A DNA stretch of 64,000 bases from Vibrio rhizosphaerae (lineage in GTDB: Bacteria; Pseudomonadota; Gammaproteobacteria; Enterobacterales; Vibrionaceae). Both the position numbers and the translations under genes were made by a program. Every line of letters starts with the position of its first letter. The stretch's first letter is position 1. Below, one piece after another: positions 9,207 to 17,342 of this stretch. The stretch covers positions 992,001 to 1,056,000 of the forward strand of contig NZ_AP024903.1 of the NCBI RefSeq assembly GCF_024347095.1. Reading direction: 5' to 3'. Under the pieces are notes generated by a model. It ran no database searches, was not told the origin of the DNA, and was given only the letters and a program-made list of their open reading frames with translations.

Positions 9207-9229
9207 GGGTTGTTTTTTATTTGCTTAAA
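9207..9229. promoter_or_regulatory. Second copy of the 23-bp lgo/uxa element
   Basis: It lies in the 313-bp divergent region between uxaB and uxaA (8974-9286), 57 bases before the uxaA start. It matches 3398-3420 at 22 of 23 bases (GGGTTGTTTTTTATTTG then CTTAAA). A looser TCTGTTTTTTATCTG segment lies at about 9105-9125. The rest of the gap is A/T-rich, consistent with back-to-back promoters. Confidence 0.6.
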
Positions 9230-9286
9230 ATACAGGTCACAGAGTACACTCTATGCGTCGGACGGGGTCACTTAACAGGGATACCC

Positions 9287-10777
9287 ATGAAAAAGTTCAT
9301 TCAAATCAATCCAAGCGACAATGTCGTCGTTTGTCTCGACGCGATTCAGGCCCATCAGCAGCTTGATGTGGACGGCGTCATGATCACCGTTGCAGAAGAT
9401 GTCGAACGGGGCAGTAAAGTGGCCATTCGATCAATTTCGCGTGGTGATAACATTATCAAATATGGCAGCCCGATTGGCGGGGCGACGGCTGATATTGAAG
9501 CCGGGCAGTGGGTACATACCCACAATATGAAGACCAATCTGTCGGATACCGATAGCTACCAATATCATCCTAAATTTGTGCCTGTGCCACTGCTGAGCAC
9601 GCAAGAGCGCACCTTTCAGGGCTATGCGCGTGCCAATGGCGACGTGGCGATTCGTAACGAAATCTGGGTGATTCCGACCGTCGGTTGTGTCAATGGCATT
9701 GCGAGACAGGCGGTTGAGCGCTTCAAACAAAATCATCCGCAGTTGCAGTGTGACGGCGTCCATCTGTTTGCCCATAACTATGGTTGCTCACAGCTCGGTG
9801 ACGACCATGAAAATACCCGTAGAATTCTGGCCAACATGGTTAAACACCCCAATGCCGGTGGTGTATTAGTCATTGGGCTGGGATGTGAGAACAATCAGAT
9901 TGTCCCGTTTCAGGAGCTGGTCGGTGACGTCGATCCCGATCGGGTACGCTACATGGTGGCGCAAAACGAACGGGATGAAGTGGCTGCGGCGGTTGAACAG
10001 CTTACGCAAATCTATCAGACCGTCCGTCAGGATACCCGTACCGAGATGAGTATCGGCCGGTTACGCGTCGGGTTAGAGTGCGGCGGCTCGGACGGGTTAT
10101 CCGGGATTACTGCGAACCCGATGCTCGGCGCGTTCTCTGATTATCTGATTCAGTTTGGCGGCACCTCGGTATTAACCGAAGTCCCGGAGATGTTCGGTGC
10201 CGAGCATATTCTTTTCGAACGGTGCATCGATGAAGCAACCTTCGATAAAGCTGTGGCGATGATTAACGGCTTTAAGCAATACTTTATTGCCCATGACCAG
10301 CCGATTTATGAGAACCCGTCACCGGGGAATAAAAAAGGCGGGATTTCTTCGCTGGAAGATAAATCGATGGGATGTACACAAAAAGCGGGCAATAGCCCGG
10401 TGATCGATGTGCTGGCCTATGGTGACACGCTATCTGTACCCGGTTTGAATCTGTTGAGTGCTCCGGGCAATGATGCGGTTGCCACATCGGCGCTGGCTGC
10501 GAGCGGGTGTCATATGGTGCTGTTTTCTACGGGGCGTGGTACGCCTTATGGCGGGTTTGTGCCGACCATGAAGATTGCCACCAACTCGGAACTGGCGGAG
10601 AAAAAACCGCATTGGATTGATTTCAATGCCGGATCTCTGGTCGAAGGGGTCACCATGCCTGAAATTCTCGACCAGTTTATTGAACGTGTGGTTGCGATTG
10701 CCAGTGGTGAGCCGGCTAACAACGAAAAGAATGATTTTCGTGAACTGGCGATCTTTAAATCCGGGGTGACGCTGTAG
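9287..10777 (+). CDS. uxaA: Altronate dehydratase
   Basis: 496 residues from the ATG at 9287 (CAGGG upstream), matching the length of E. coli UxaA (495); the frame opens at 9221, but that part has no family character. The N-terminal ~90 residues are a SAF domain (ISRGDNIIKYGSPIGGATADIEAGQWVHTHN). The rest is the UxaA/GarD dehydratase domain with conserved NYGCSQLGDDHENT, LECGGSDGLSGITANP and GCTQKAGNSPV. Reaction: D-altronate to 2-keto-3-deoxy-D-gluconate, with iron. KDG kinase and aldolase are not in the window. Confidence 0.93.
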   Translation: MKKFIQINPSDNVVVCLDAIQAHQQLDVDGVMITVAEDVERGSKVAIRSISRGDNIIKYGSPIGGATADIEAGQWVHTHNMKTNLSDTDSYQYHPKFVPVPLLSTQERTFQGYARANGDVAIRNEIWVIPTVGCVNGIARQAVERFKQNHPQLQCDGVHLFAHNYGCSQLGDDHENTRRILANMVKHPNAGGVLVIGLGCENNQIVPFQELVGDVDPDRVRYMVAQNERDEVAAAVEQLTQIYQTVRQDTRTEMSIGRLRVGLECGGSDGLSGITANPMLGAFSDYLIQFGGTSVLTEVPEMFGAEHILFERCIDEATFDKAVAMINGFKQYFIAHDQPIYENPSPGNKKGGISSLEDKSMGCTQKAGNSPVIDVLAYGDTLSVPGLNLLSAPGNDAVATSALAASGCHMVLFSTGRGTPYGGFVPTMKIATNSELAEKKPHWIDFNAGSLVEGVTMPEILDQFIERVVAIASGEPANNEKNDFRELAIFKSGVTL

Positions 10778-10844
10778 TTCTCGATACGATGGTTCTCGAT
10801 ACGATAGTTCTCAGATGCTGTCGTTCTCAAACACAGTCGTTCTC
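10777..10844. repeat. Tandem 15-16 bp repeat downstream of uxaA, five units
   Basis: GTTCTC begins units at 10777, 10792, 10807, 10823 and 10839, giving steps of 15, 15, 16 and 16 bases. The first two units read GTTCTCGATACGATR; later ones drift. The first unit touches the uxaA stop codon. Confidence 0.85.
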
Positions 10845-10876
10845 AGATACCGTTTTGCCCATTTCCTCCGGTAAAA

Positions 10877-10909
10877 GCGCCCGGCGATGTGAATGCATCT
10901 GCCGGGCGC
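10877..10909. terminator. Strong hairpin downstream of uxaA
   Basis: GCGCCCGGC and GCCGGGCGC pair perfectly, with an inner GATG/CATC pair. No T-run follows, so it may act as an RNA 3' stabiliser or a non-canonical terminator. A second stem, GCCGCT/AGCGGC (10973-10994), is followed by TTTT and is the better intrinsic terminator. Confidence 0.55.
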
Positions 10910-10993
10910 ACTGCCGATTGCGTTTAGGTAAAAGCGAATTCATCAATGAGTCCGTATCGTTTTTAATCAGGAGCCGCTTTTCATTAAGAGCGG

Positions 10994-11027
10994 CTTTTAA
11001 TCAAGAACTGTTTTTAATCAAGAACTG
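10994..11027. repeat. Tandem 17-bp repeat
   Basis: CTTTTAATCAAGAACTG (10994-11010) is followed at once by TTTTTAATCAAGAACTG (11011-11027), one mismatch. The second unit contains the stop codon of the truncated transporter remnant, so the duplication sits on a gene end. Confidence 0.85.
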
Positions 11028-11226
11028 CTCTCGGATGCGGCTTCGGCCGGGAGGGGATTTTGAAAAACATCACGACATTACCGGTCAGAATCAGTACTAA
11101 GCCAACCACGGCGCTTTGGGTCCAGACATAACCTTCAAACAGCGTTGAGATCGATAATGCCACTAGCGGGAATAAGATCGTCGCATAAGCAGCCGCGCCT
11201 GTCCCGATACGCCCACGGACAAGCAC
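11014..11226 (-). pseudogene. Remnant of a DMT/EamA-family transporter (C-terminal end)
   Basis: About 70 residues remain, resembling the last two helices of EamA-type permeases (GRIGTGAAAYATILFPLVALSISTLFEG, then WTQSAVVGLVLILTGN). Full-length members have ~300 residues and ten helices, so the first ~75 percent is gone. The upstream end meets an unrelated regulator remnant of opposite orientation at about 11221-11230. Not expected to function. Confidence 0.75.
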
Positions 11227-11229
11227 TTA

Positions 11230-11781
11230 AAGCAGATCGCAGAATCCGTGTGGGACAAGAGCCCGTACGGACTCAGTGTCGATGAACGGATTTTTGTCGA
11301 TGATCCGCAAGTTACGACGCTGTACCGGCAGTTCTTATTGAATCTGAGCTGGAATGACACGGCAGATCGTCTGGCGCTGAGCGCCGCGACGACATTATTG
11401 TTAACCCATCTGGTACATCACTACACCCATTTTAAATGGCAGCCGGTTCAGGTCACCGGCGGGCTCGCACCATACCTGCTTGCCCGGGTGAAGGCCTATA
11501 TTGAAGCCAATCTCAGTGCCGGCATCCAACTCGCTGATTTAGCGGCAGTGGTGAATTTAAGTGAATATCACTTTGCACGGATGTTTAAACAATCCGTCGG
11601 ACTGGCTCCGCATCAATACGTGATGCAGCAGCGCTTACTGTTGGCAAAAACCTTGCTGAAAAACACGGATCTGTCTTTAGTCACCATCGCTTTGCAGTGT
11701 GGCTTCAGCTCATCGGGGCATTTTTCCAATCGGTTTAAACTGGCCAGCGGGTTTACTCCAAGCCAATACCGGCAGCGTTAG
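11230..11781 (+). pseudogene. Remnant of an AraC-family regulator (C-terminal part)
   Basis: The frame enters from the junction (LKQIAESVWDKSPYGL) and runs to a normal AraC C-terminus: two helix-turn-helices, IQLADLAAVVNLSEYHFARMF and LSLVTIALQCGFSSSGHFSNRF, ending SGFTPSQYRQR. A GTG at 11248 could start a 177-residue product, but there is no clear RBS and the N-terminal ligand domain is cut. In many genomes AraC regulators are divergent from a DMT exporter. A deletion bringing two such genes together 5' to 5' explains the scar. A truncated, DNA-binding-only product is possible. Confidence 0.7.
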
Positions 11782-11904
11782 ACCCGGCAAAAGTAAACTG
11801 CAACAGCGATTCCCTTGGGGGAACCGGTGATGTGTAGAAGAAGCCCCACAACAGCAGGGCGTTTACTTGACGTTTTAAGGATTTTTGTAAGTGTTGATGG
11901 TTTT

Positions 11905-12468
11905 TTAAGAGTTAATCGTTTTTTTGACCGGGTCGCGGGCTGCTATCCGTGCGCTGATTTCCGGTAATAATTGGGTGTGACTCGGCGTATCGTCCTGATC
12001 GAGCCAAATCAGCTCCCCGATATGCATCGGTTTTGCTTTTTGGGCTAATGTTTCCAGTTCAGGCAGATATTCAGCACCGGGATGGCCTTTTCGTCGGTAG
12101 GGTAAACGCTGTTTGTAACGTTCAACCACCGTCTCGGGCGACACCTGATTCCACACTTCGATCACATGATCAATATTGGCCGCATCCACATACCGGAGCA
12201 GTTCCTCTTTGGGACGGAAACCAAACCACGCATCGACTACATACACACAGGCGTCGGGAGCCTGAGCAATCGTGTCCCAGATGACTTGATAAGCCGCCTG
12301 ACCAAGTCTGCGGTTGAGGTTGCGATCCACATCGTGATACAGCGCCATAAACGGCTCTTTGATGGTATCGATCGACAAATAGGGGCACGTCAGATAATCG
12401 GCGATGCGGTTTGCCGTCGTGCTTTTGCCTGAAGCCGGGATTCCATTCACAAGAATGACAGTTTTCAT
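11905..12468 (-). CDS. P-loop kinase of unknown substrate
   Basis: 187 residues. Walker A is GIPASGKST at residues 8-16, followed by a zeta-toxin/adenylyl-sulfate-kinase-like layout (lid-region arginines in RYKQRLPYRRKGHPG, a possible Walker-B strand ACVYVVDAWFGF). Its start overlaps the EIIA stop by 4 bases (ATGA), so it is translationally coupled and belongs to the PTS operon as last gene. It might phosphorylate a sugar or sugar phosphate. That is inference from position; the substrate is not recognisable. Confidence 0.75.
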   Translation of the reverse strand: MKTVILVNGIPASGKSTTANRIADYLTCPYLSIDTIKEPFMALYHDVDRNLNRRLGQAAYQVIWDTIAQAPDACVYVVDAWFGFRPKEELLRYVDAANIDHVIEVWNQVSPETVVERYKQRLPYRRKGHPGAEYLPELETLAQKAKPMHIGELIWLDQDDTPSHTQLLPEISARIAARDPVKKTINS

Positions 12469-12902
12469 AGTAAATTCAGCACCTCTTCTTTGGTCGTCGC
12501 CTGTTTTAATCGTGCCCGGGTCTTGGCATCACCGAGTCGTTCAAAAATAGGCCGAAGACCTTGTTCAATATGACTGTGACCATCTAACGCACATAACATG
12601 ATGATCAGATCCACTTCAGGGCTTGATTGAATGGTAATCGGATGTTTGAGGGTCACTAAACTAAAACCGAGCCGGTTGACACCGTCCTCCGGACGGGCAT
12701 GGGGCAGTGCAAACCGTTCGTCTTCGAACACATAATAAGGGCCGGTTTCTTCGGTGGTCGATTTAATCGCATCTAAATAAGAGGGATCGATAAATTGATG
12801 CTCCAACAGTGGGCGAGCCGCAATATCGAGAGCCTCTTGCCAGTTTTGTACATCCACTTGTAACTGGATGGCATCGGCTTCTACTAAAAGCGCTTTCAGC
12901 AT
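12465..12902 (-). CDS. PTS EIIA, mannitol/fructose/ascorbate type
   Basis: 145 residues, PTS_EIIA_2 fold. The phospho-acceptor histidine is in the motif RFALPHARPEDGVNRLGFSLVTL, and IIMLCALDGHSHIEQGLRPIFERL is the second family signature. It should receive phosphate from HPr and pass it to the EIIB at 15631. It lies in a leftward operon with EIIC, EIIB, a kinase and an aldolase, between a small unknown gene and the P-loop kinase. Confidence 0.9.
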   Translation of the reverse strand: MLKALLVEADAIQLQVDVQNWQEALDIAARPLLEHQFIDPSYLDAIKSTTEETGPYYVFEDERFALPHARPEDGVNRLGFSLVTLKHPITIQSSPEVDLIIMLCALDGHSHIEQGLRPIFERLGDAKTRARLKQATTKEEVLNLL

Positions 12903-12915
12903 AAAGGTTTCCTTC

Positions 12916-13179
12916 TCAGAAATTTTTCCGCGCGGTATTTCTCAGCTCGTTCATTTTGTCAAACACATCGTCAACGCGACTTTGATAGGCCGGAACTTGC
13001 GAATAAATCGAGGCTGCCTGAGTATATTTAATCAACAGTTCTTGCCGCAGGGTGATATCATCGGGGGTTGCAGCATATTGTTGTTCCAGTTGCAAAATAG
13101 CTTGGTGAATGGCATCCGCTTCACTTGCAGTGACAACCGGGGGGGTGTGGCCAGCGAATAACTTTTTCAGGAATTGCAT
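12916..13179 (-). CDS. Unknown 87-residue protein of the PTS operon
   Basis: The start is set by AAGGAGG 6 bases before the ATG at 13179; the frame upstream of it (to 13314) is repeat-derived and not credible. The product begins MQFLKKLFAGHTPP and is then mostly alpha-helical (AIHQAILQLEQQY, LRQELLIKYTQAASIY, VFDKMNELRNTA), suggesting a small helical bundle. No membrane segment, cysteine or motif that I recognise. It sits 13 bases before the EIIA gene, with intact RBS and reading frame, so it is probably real and tied to the sugar pathway. Confidence 0.65.
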   Translation of the reverse strand: MQFLKKLFAGHTPPVVTASEADAIHQAILQLEQQYAATPDDITLRQELLIKYTQAASIYSQVPAYQSRVDDVFDKMNELRNTARKNF

Positions 13180-13227
13180 ATAAGCCTCCTTCATTGCCCC
13201 GCCGCAGCGGGGCGCTGAATCGTGATT

Positions 13228-13285
13228 GAACGATGTCATGGAAATCCATGCGGTGATTGAAGTCTCGGTGATAAAGTCTCGGTGA
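13228..13285. repeat. Short tandem duplication in the aldolase-to-small-gene gap
   Basis: AGTCTCGGTGATA is present twice in a row near 13260-13287, with GGTGATTGA and CGTGATTGA copies before it. The 131-bp gap between the aldolase stop and the next start otherwise holds only the RBS of the small gene. Confidence 0.6.
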
Positions 13286-13310
13286 TAACGTCTGTCATCA
13301 CATCTTTTTA

Positions 13311-14153
13311 TCATTGAAACAGACGCATCTTCTCCGCAATGACCTCTCTGACCGCTTTGCGGGCCGGAATAAAGAACTTACGCACCGAGTCATCCACTTT
13401 GCCGCTGGAGAAGGTATCCTGACAGTGCTTCACCCACTGGACATTCATTTCCGTGCCGACATTGACCTTATCCATCCCGTGGCGGATGACGAAATGCATG
13501 TCTTCATCACTGACGCCTGTCCCGCCATGAAGAACCAGAGACTTATCGACCGCCTGATGGATTTCTGCCAATAATTCGTGCTGAATGTTGGTTTTGGCGG
13601 TGTAAGACCCGTGCACGGTGCCGATACTAACGGCCAGCATATCAACATCAGCCTCGCGGACAAACTGAGTCGCCTCTGCTACCGTAGTAAAAGCGATGTC
13701 ACTGTCGGCGACCGCTTTACCGTCTTCCGCACCGCCTATGGCCCCGAGTTCTGCCTCGACCGTGGCATCGAACTGGCGGGCGTATTCCAGAATGATATTG
13801 GTATTGGCAATATTTTCCGCTAACGGTAAATGCGACCCATCGTACATCACGCTGCTGAACCCGCTGTCGATGGCTTTCTTAATGTCATCGAGATTTGAAC
13901 AGTGATCCAGATGCAGGCAGGTGGGCACATCGTGTTTTTCCGCCAGGCTTTGAATCGAACTTACCAATAACTCCCGGCCTAAATATTCCGCCGTTCCCGT
14001 AGAGATTTGAATCATCAACGGGGCATTGGTATCGAGTGCTGCTTCGAAATAAGCGGGGAGCATTTCAAGACAGTGCAAGTTAAATGACCCCACTGCATGA
14101 AATCCGCGTTGTTGTGCAATGGGCAAGAGTTGTTTGAAATTAAGCAGTTTCAT
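13311..14153 (-). CDS. Class II ketose-bisphosphate aldolase
   Basis: 280 residues of the FbaA/GatY/KbaY superfamily. Zinc and catalytic positions are visible: the Asp-His pair in CLHLDHCSNLDDIKKAI, the glutamate in VEAELGAIGG, a histidine in VSIGTVHGSY, and the His-Gly-Gly-Thr-Gly motif LVLHGGTGVSDEDM. Reaction type: fructose-1,6- or tagatose-1,6-bisphosphate to dihydroxyacetone phosphate and glyceraldehyde 3-phosphate. The start overlaps the EIIC stop by 14 bases. With the upstream phosphofructokinase homologue it forms a complete lower route from sugar phosphate to trioses. Fructose versus tagatose specificity is not decided. Confidence 0.88.
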   Translation of the reverse strand: MKLLNFKQLLPIAQQRGFHAVGSFNLHCLEMLPAYFEAALDTNAPLMIQISTGTAEYLGRELLVSSIQSLAEKHDVPTCLHLDHCSNLDDIKKAIDSGFSSVMYDGSHLPLAENIANTNIILEYARQFDATVEAELGAIGGAEDGKAVADSDIAFTTVAEATQFVREADVDMLAVSIGTVHGSYTAKTNIQHELLAEIHQAVDKSLVLHGGTGVSDEDMHFVIRHGMDKVNVGTEMNVQWVKHCQDTFSSGKVDDSVRKFFIPARKAVREVIAEKMRLFQ

Positions 14154-15513
14154 TAGCGATATCCTTTTTATCTTCAGAGCGAGAAAGCGATTTGTTGACG
14201 AAGTAGGTAATGGCGATCACAAAGACGATGAAGGTCACCACAAATCCCCAGTTGCCGTTGAAGGCGTTGCCGAGCAGCAAACCGGATGAGATAACATCGG
14301 AGTCACTGAAGGTCACACCGACAAACCCGTAGGTTTCAAGCAGTGGGATCAGAATGGCGGGTAAGAAAGTGATGAATAAGCCGTGGACGACACCACCGAT
14401 AATGGCACCCCGTCGGCCGCCGATGGCATTACCGAAAATCCCGGCGGTTCCTCCGGCGAAGAAGTTGGTTAATAAGCCGGGCAGGATCATTGCCAGTCCG
14501 AACATCGGGAACAGCAGCATGCCAATCACGGTGCCCACGGTGGTGGACAAGAAGCCCAGAATCACGGCATTCGGTGCATAAGGGAACAGCACCGGGCAAT
14601 CTAACGCAGGCTTGGCATTCGGCACCAAACGCATTGCAATGCCCTGAAATGCCGGTACCAACTCTTGCAGCAACAGGCGTACCCCGGAGTAGAGCACAAA
14701 GACCCCGGCAACAAACACCATTGCCTGCATGAATGCATACATCAGGTAATTCATACCGTTCGAGTATTTTGCAATATATTCCGGGCCTGCGGCGATTGCC
14801 GGGATGAGGTACATCGGGATCATCACCACCGCCATCGACAGGTAAGTATCATTCAAAAAAGAGAATGCTTTCGGCAGTTGAATGTCTTCGGTTGATTTGG
14901 AGTTTTTACCGACCACTTTCGCGACAGCAGCCTGAACCATATAACCAATGGTACAGAAGTGCCCCAGTGCAATACTGTCGTTGCCGGTGATACGACGCAC
15001 CACAGGTTGCGCGATAGCGGGCATCGCCACCGCCATAATGCCGCCGAAAATCCCACCGGTCAGGATCAGGGGGAGTCCGGTTAATCCGGCTTTGTAGCCA
15101 ATGACGGCACCAATGGTACTCATCCATAGCAACGCCTGACCGGTGAGAAAGATATATTTCCACGGTGTAAAGCGGGCGATCAGAATATTCGTCGCGAAGA
15201 TCACCAGCAGGGTTAACGCGACCTCACTGCCTAATTGTTTATTAGCAACGCCCGCAATCGCGGCGACATCGGTAATATAGCCCGACATGCCGAATCCCGT
15301 GGTAAAAATTTGGTTCAGAAAAGTAAGGGTTTCGACAATAATATTAATCCCGGCCATCATCACTAAAAAACCCAGCATGGTTTTAAATGTGCCTTCAAAT
15401 ATTTTGCCGTAGGTTTTTTTCTGTAATATCAGACCAATCATGGCAATAAATGCAATGAGTATGGATGCCTGACCTAATAAGTCTTTTACAATAAATTCGA
15501 AAAAGGCGCTCAT
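14140..15513 (-). CDS. PTS EIIC, ascorbate (UlaA/SgaT) family
   Basis: 457 residues, 10-11 hydrophobic helices. Family signatures: start FIVKDLLGQASILIAFIAMIGL, then KTYGKIFEGTFKTMLGFLVM and LGHFCTIGYMVQAAVA. This family transports L-ascorbate in E. coli, but many members in aldolase-containing operons serve other sugars or polyols. The companions here (a PFK-like kinase and FBP/TBP aldolase, with no UlaG lactonase or Ula epimerases) argue against ascorbate. A ~117-bp gap separates it from the EIIB gene. Confidence 0.88.
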   Translation of the reverse strand: MSAFFEFIVKDLLGQASILIAFIAMIGLILQKKTYGKIFEGTFKTMLGFLVMMAGINIIVETLTFLNQIFTTGFGMSGYITDVAAIAGVANKQLGSEVALTLLVIFATNILIARFTPWKYIFLTGQALLWMSTIGAVIGYKAGLTGLPLILTGGIFGGIMAVAMPAIAQPVVRRITGNDSIALGHFCTIGYMVQAAVAKVVGKNSKSTEDIQLPKAFSFLNDTYLSMAVVMIPMYLIPAIAAGPEYIAKYSNGMNYLMYAFMQAMVFVAGVFVLYSGVRLLLQELVPAFQGIAMRLVPNAKPALDCPVLFPYAPNAVILGFLSTTVGTVIGMLLFPMFGLAMILPGLLTNFFAGGTAGIFGNAIGGRRGAIIGGVVHGLFITFLPAILIPLLETYGFVGVTFSDSDVISSGLLLGNAFNGNWGFVVTFIVFVIAITYFVNKSLSRSEDKKDIANETA

Positions 15514-15617
15514 AATATGTGCTCCATTTTTAATTAATAGGGTGCCATAGCTTAATTTTTTATAATTAAGCTATGTTTGAGAGTGATATAAATAAAATGG
15601 GTTGAGAAATATGCTTT

Positions 15618-15655
15618 ATGTAAAAAGAGCTTATTTATGTAAAAAGAACTTATTT
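15618..15655. repeat. Tandem 19-bp duplication at the EIIB stop
   Basis: ATGTAAAAAGAGCTTATTT (15618-15636) is followed at once by ATGTAAAAAGAACTTATTT (15637-15655). The EIIB stop codon lies in the first copy. The duplication may have extended or restored the C-terminus (KFFLHK). Confidence 0.85.
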
Positions 15656-15924
15656 AATTTCTCTTCCATTTCATGACTATCTGTAAACTTTTGGATCGTA
15701 ATTATTTTTTCAGCATCCTCGGGCGAGGCGCTTGCTTTTATTGCGTCAGAGAATGACGTTGAGGTAATAATGGCATCCGGTTTTAGTGCTAAAACCTCGG
15801 ATACCGTCGTATGATTTAAATTAAAGTCGATACCGATTTTTTCCAGGATGGGCTTCGCTGTCATTTCTAATGCAAAACTAGAGCCCAAACCACAACCGCA
15901 CACACACCATATGTTATAAGTCAT
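15631..15924 (-). CDS. PTS EIIB, ascorbate/lactose-like
   Basis: 97 residues. The phospho-cysteine loop is at the N-terminus, CVCGCGLGSSFALEM, as in UlaB-type EIIB (CGxGxGSS). The body alternates strands and helices (VLALKPDAIITSTSFSDAI). It passes phosphate from the EIIA at 12465 to sugar during transport by the EIIC at 14140. It lies between the PFK homologue (44 bases upstream) and EIIC. The last residues lie in a 19-bp tandem duplication. Confidence 0.88.
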   Translation of the reverse strand: MTYNIWCVCGCGLGSSFALEMTAKPILEKIGIDFNLNHTTVSEVLALKPDAIITSTSFSDAIKASASPEDAEKIITIQKFTDSHEMEEKLNKFFLHK

Positions 15925-15968
15925 GAGCTAATCCCTCTTCATGTTCTACCTTGTTTCACGTTATGTTT

Positions 15969-16949
15969 TCATATAATTTCTAATTGTTTTGCGAGTTTAA
16001 AATAGTGACCTTCCTTATCAATTGTCCGGTTTTGCATGGTATTCAAATCAACCGGAATTGGTTTATTACTGGCATTAATAACAATGACTTTATTCGCCAT
16101 GCCGCTCTTGATACAACGTACGACTTCGCTGGCAGCAATCGTACCCTGATAAATTTCTTCAGTGGTTGGATTTCCATTCCTTAAACCAAATCCTAATGTG
16201 GTTTTTCTGATTCTGATACCAATTAATGGTTCTAGTTGTTCTGCCACGGTATTAATTGCACCCTGAAATCCGGGGGTATATTCATGGGTGTAACTTTCGG
16301 CACATAAAATAATTACGCTATTTTGAATGGCTAATTTATCTTTCACCCGGCTGGCTAATTCTTCAATCGGAATCATATATTCAGGAATTAAGGCAAAATC
16401 AGCATTCGATTTGATGGCAGACTGAAGGGTTAATTCACCACAATATGCCCCGAGCACTTCAACCATAAAAACACGATTCGGCAATGCCCGGCCGGTATTT
16501 CTTAATTTGGTCACTTCATGTAAGACTTCTTCACAGGCGGTTGAAAACCCAATGGTATATTCAGAGCCTTCCAAATCATTATCAACCGTCATCCCGACAC
16601 CGAAACAGTTGACGCCATACTCACTGAGTTTATGCAGAAACTTCATCGAGCCGTCACCACCGGCCAGAATCAGGACGGATATTTTTTCCTTCTTCAAACG
16701 TGTTGCGATCTGTTCATACTCTCTCGGGTTTAAATACCGCTCAGAACGGCCCGATGAAATAATCGGCATTGAAGAAATCGAGTAATCAATTAAATCGCGG
16801 TAGCTGATATCAATCTTGCTGCCGTTGAGCAACCCGTAGATACCGCCATTAAAAATCGTGATATCCGCACCGGATAGTCTAGCCACCTGAAAAATAAAGT
16901 TATTGATACCAGCGCCATCTCCGCCGCTAATCACGATACCAATTTTCAT
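15969..16949 (-). CDS. Atypical 6-phosphofructokinase homologue
   Basis: 326 residues, PFKA fold. GGDGS is present, and the residue after Asp is Gly, the usual mark of ATP rather than PPi use. The catalytic region TVDNDLEGSEYTIGF keeps both aspartates of the usual TIDND. The usual PGT before it reads GMT. The conserved MGR of E. coli PfkA (Arg171 by my alignment) reads LGA, while the following YCGELTL matches. RNGNP replaces the usual RGGxP. The changes may reflect another phospho-ketose substrate or altered control. First gene of the leftward PTS operon, with a CRP-like site upstream. Confidence 0.85.
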   Translation of the reverse strand: MKIGIVISGGDGAGINNFIFQVARLSGADITIFNGGIYGLLNGSKIDISYRDLIDYSISSMPIISSGRSERYLNPREYEQIATRLKKEKISVLILAGGDGSMKFLHKLSEYGVNCFGVGMTVDNDLEGSEYTIGFSTACEEVLHEVTKLRNTGRALPNRVFMVEVLGAYCGELTLQSAIKSNADFALIPEYMIPIEELASRVKDKLAIQNSVIILCAESYTHEYTPGFQGAINTVAEQLEPLIGIRIRKTTLGFGLRNGNPTTEEIYQGTIAASEVVRCIKSGMANKVIVINASNKPIPVDLNTMQNRTIDKEGHYFKLAKQLEII

Positions 16950-17078
16950 AGGATTCTCCTTATCTTGTTATGGTTTGATTATTAAACACTCAATAAAGCT
17001 TTGTTGTGATCAAGATCGACAAAAATTAGATCAAAAAATAATCTGTGAATAAAATCGATCTGGATCACTGCTATTTAT

Positions 17079-17094
17079 TGTGATTTAAATCACG
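17079..17094. promoter_or_regulatory. CRP-cAMP binding site upstream of the PFK/PTS operon
   Basis: TGTGATTTAAATCACG matches TGTGA-N6-TCACA at 9 of 10 defined positions. It lies 130 bases before the PFK homologue start. A weaker TGTGATCAAGATCGACA lies at about 17002. The sites fit catabolite control of a PTS sugar operon. Which start site they serve is not known; the divergent regulator gene begins 638 bases to the right. Confidence 0.75.
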
Positions 17095-17322
17095 AAAATA
17101 TCCCATTTGTTATTTAAATGTTAAATTTTGAAGGATGATGCATATGGGCAGAAGTATGGATTGATGAGGCTGAGTTTCTCCAAACAAGTACAACATATAT
17201 CAAGTGGCGATCACTTTTACGACTTATGTATCCGATCAGGTGGTTATATTGTTGGACCATTTTAGAACTCTTCGGTTTACACTGATTCGTCAGTCATGGA
17301 ACACACGCACTCTTTTGTTTAC

Positions 17323-17342
17323 CCTACATCGCGCGATGTAGG
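17323..17342. repeat. Perfect 20-bp palindrome at the relic boundary
   Basis: CCTACATCGC followed by its exact reverse complement GCGATGTAGG. The right arm is the first part of the relic (GATGTAGG). The left arm is an inverted copy of the same bases, as if the end had folded back and been copied. Confidence 0.9.

Noticed and set aside
14140..15924. Reading the EIIC/EIIB pair as an ascorbate (ula) operon
   Set aside because: No UlaG lactonase, UlaD or UlaF homologue nearby; the partners are a PFK homologue and an aldolase.
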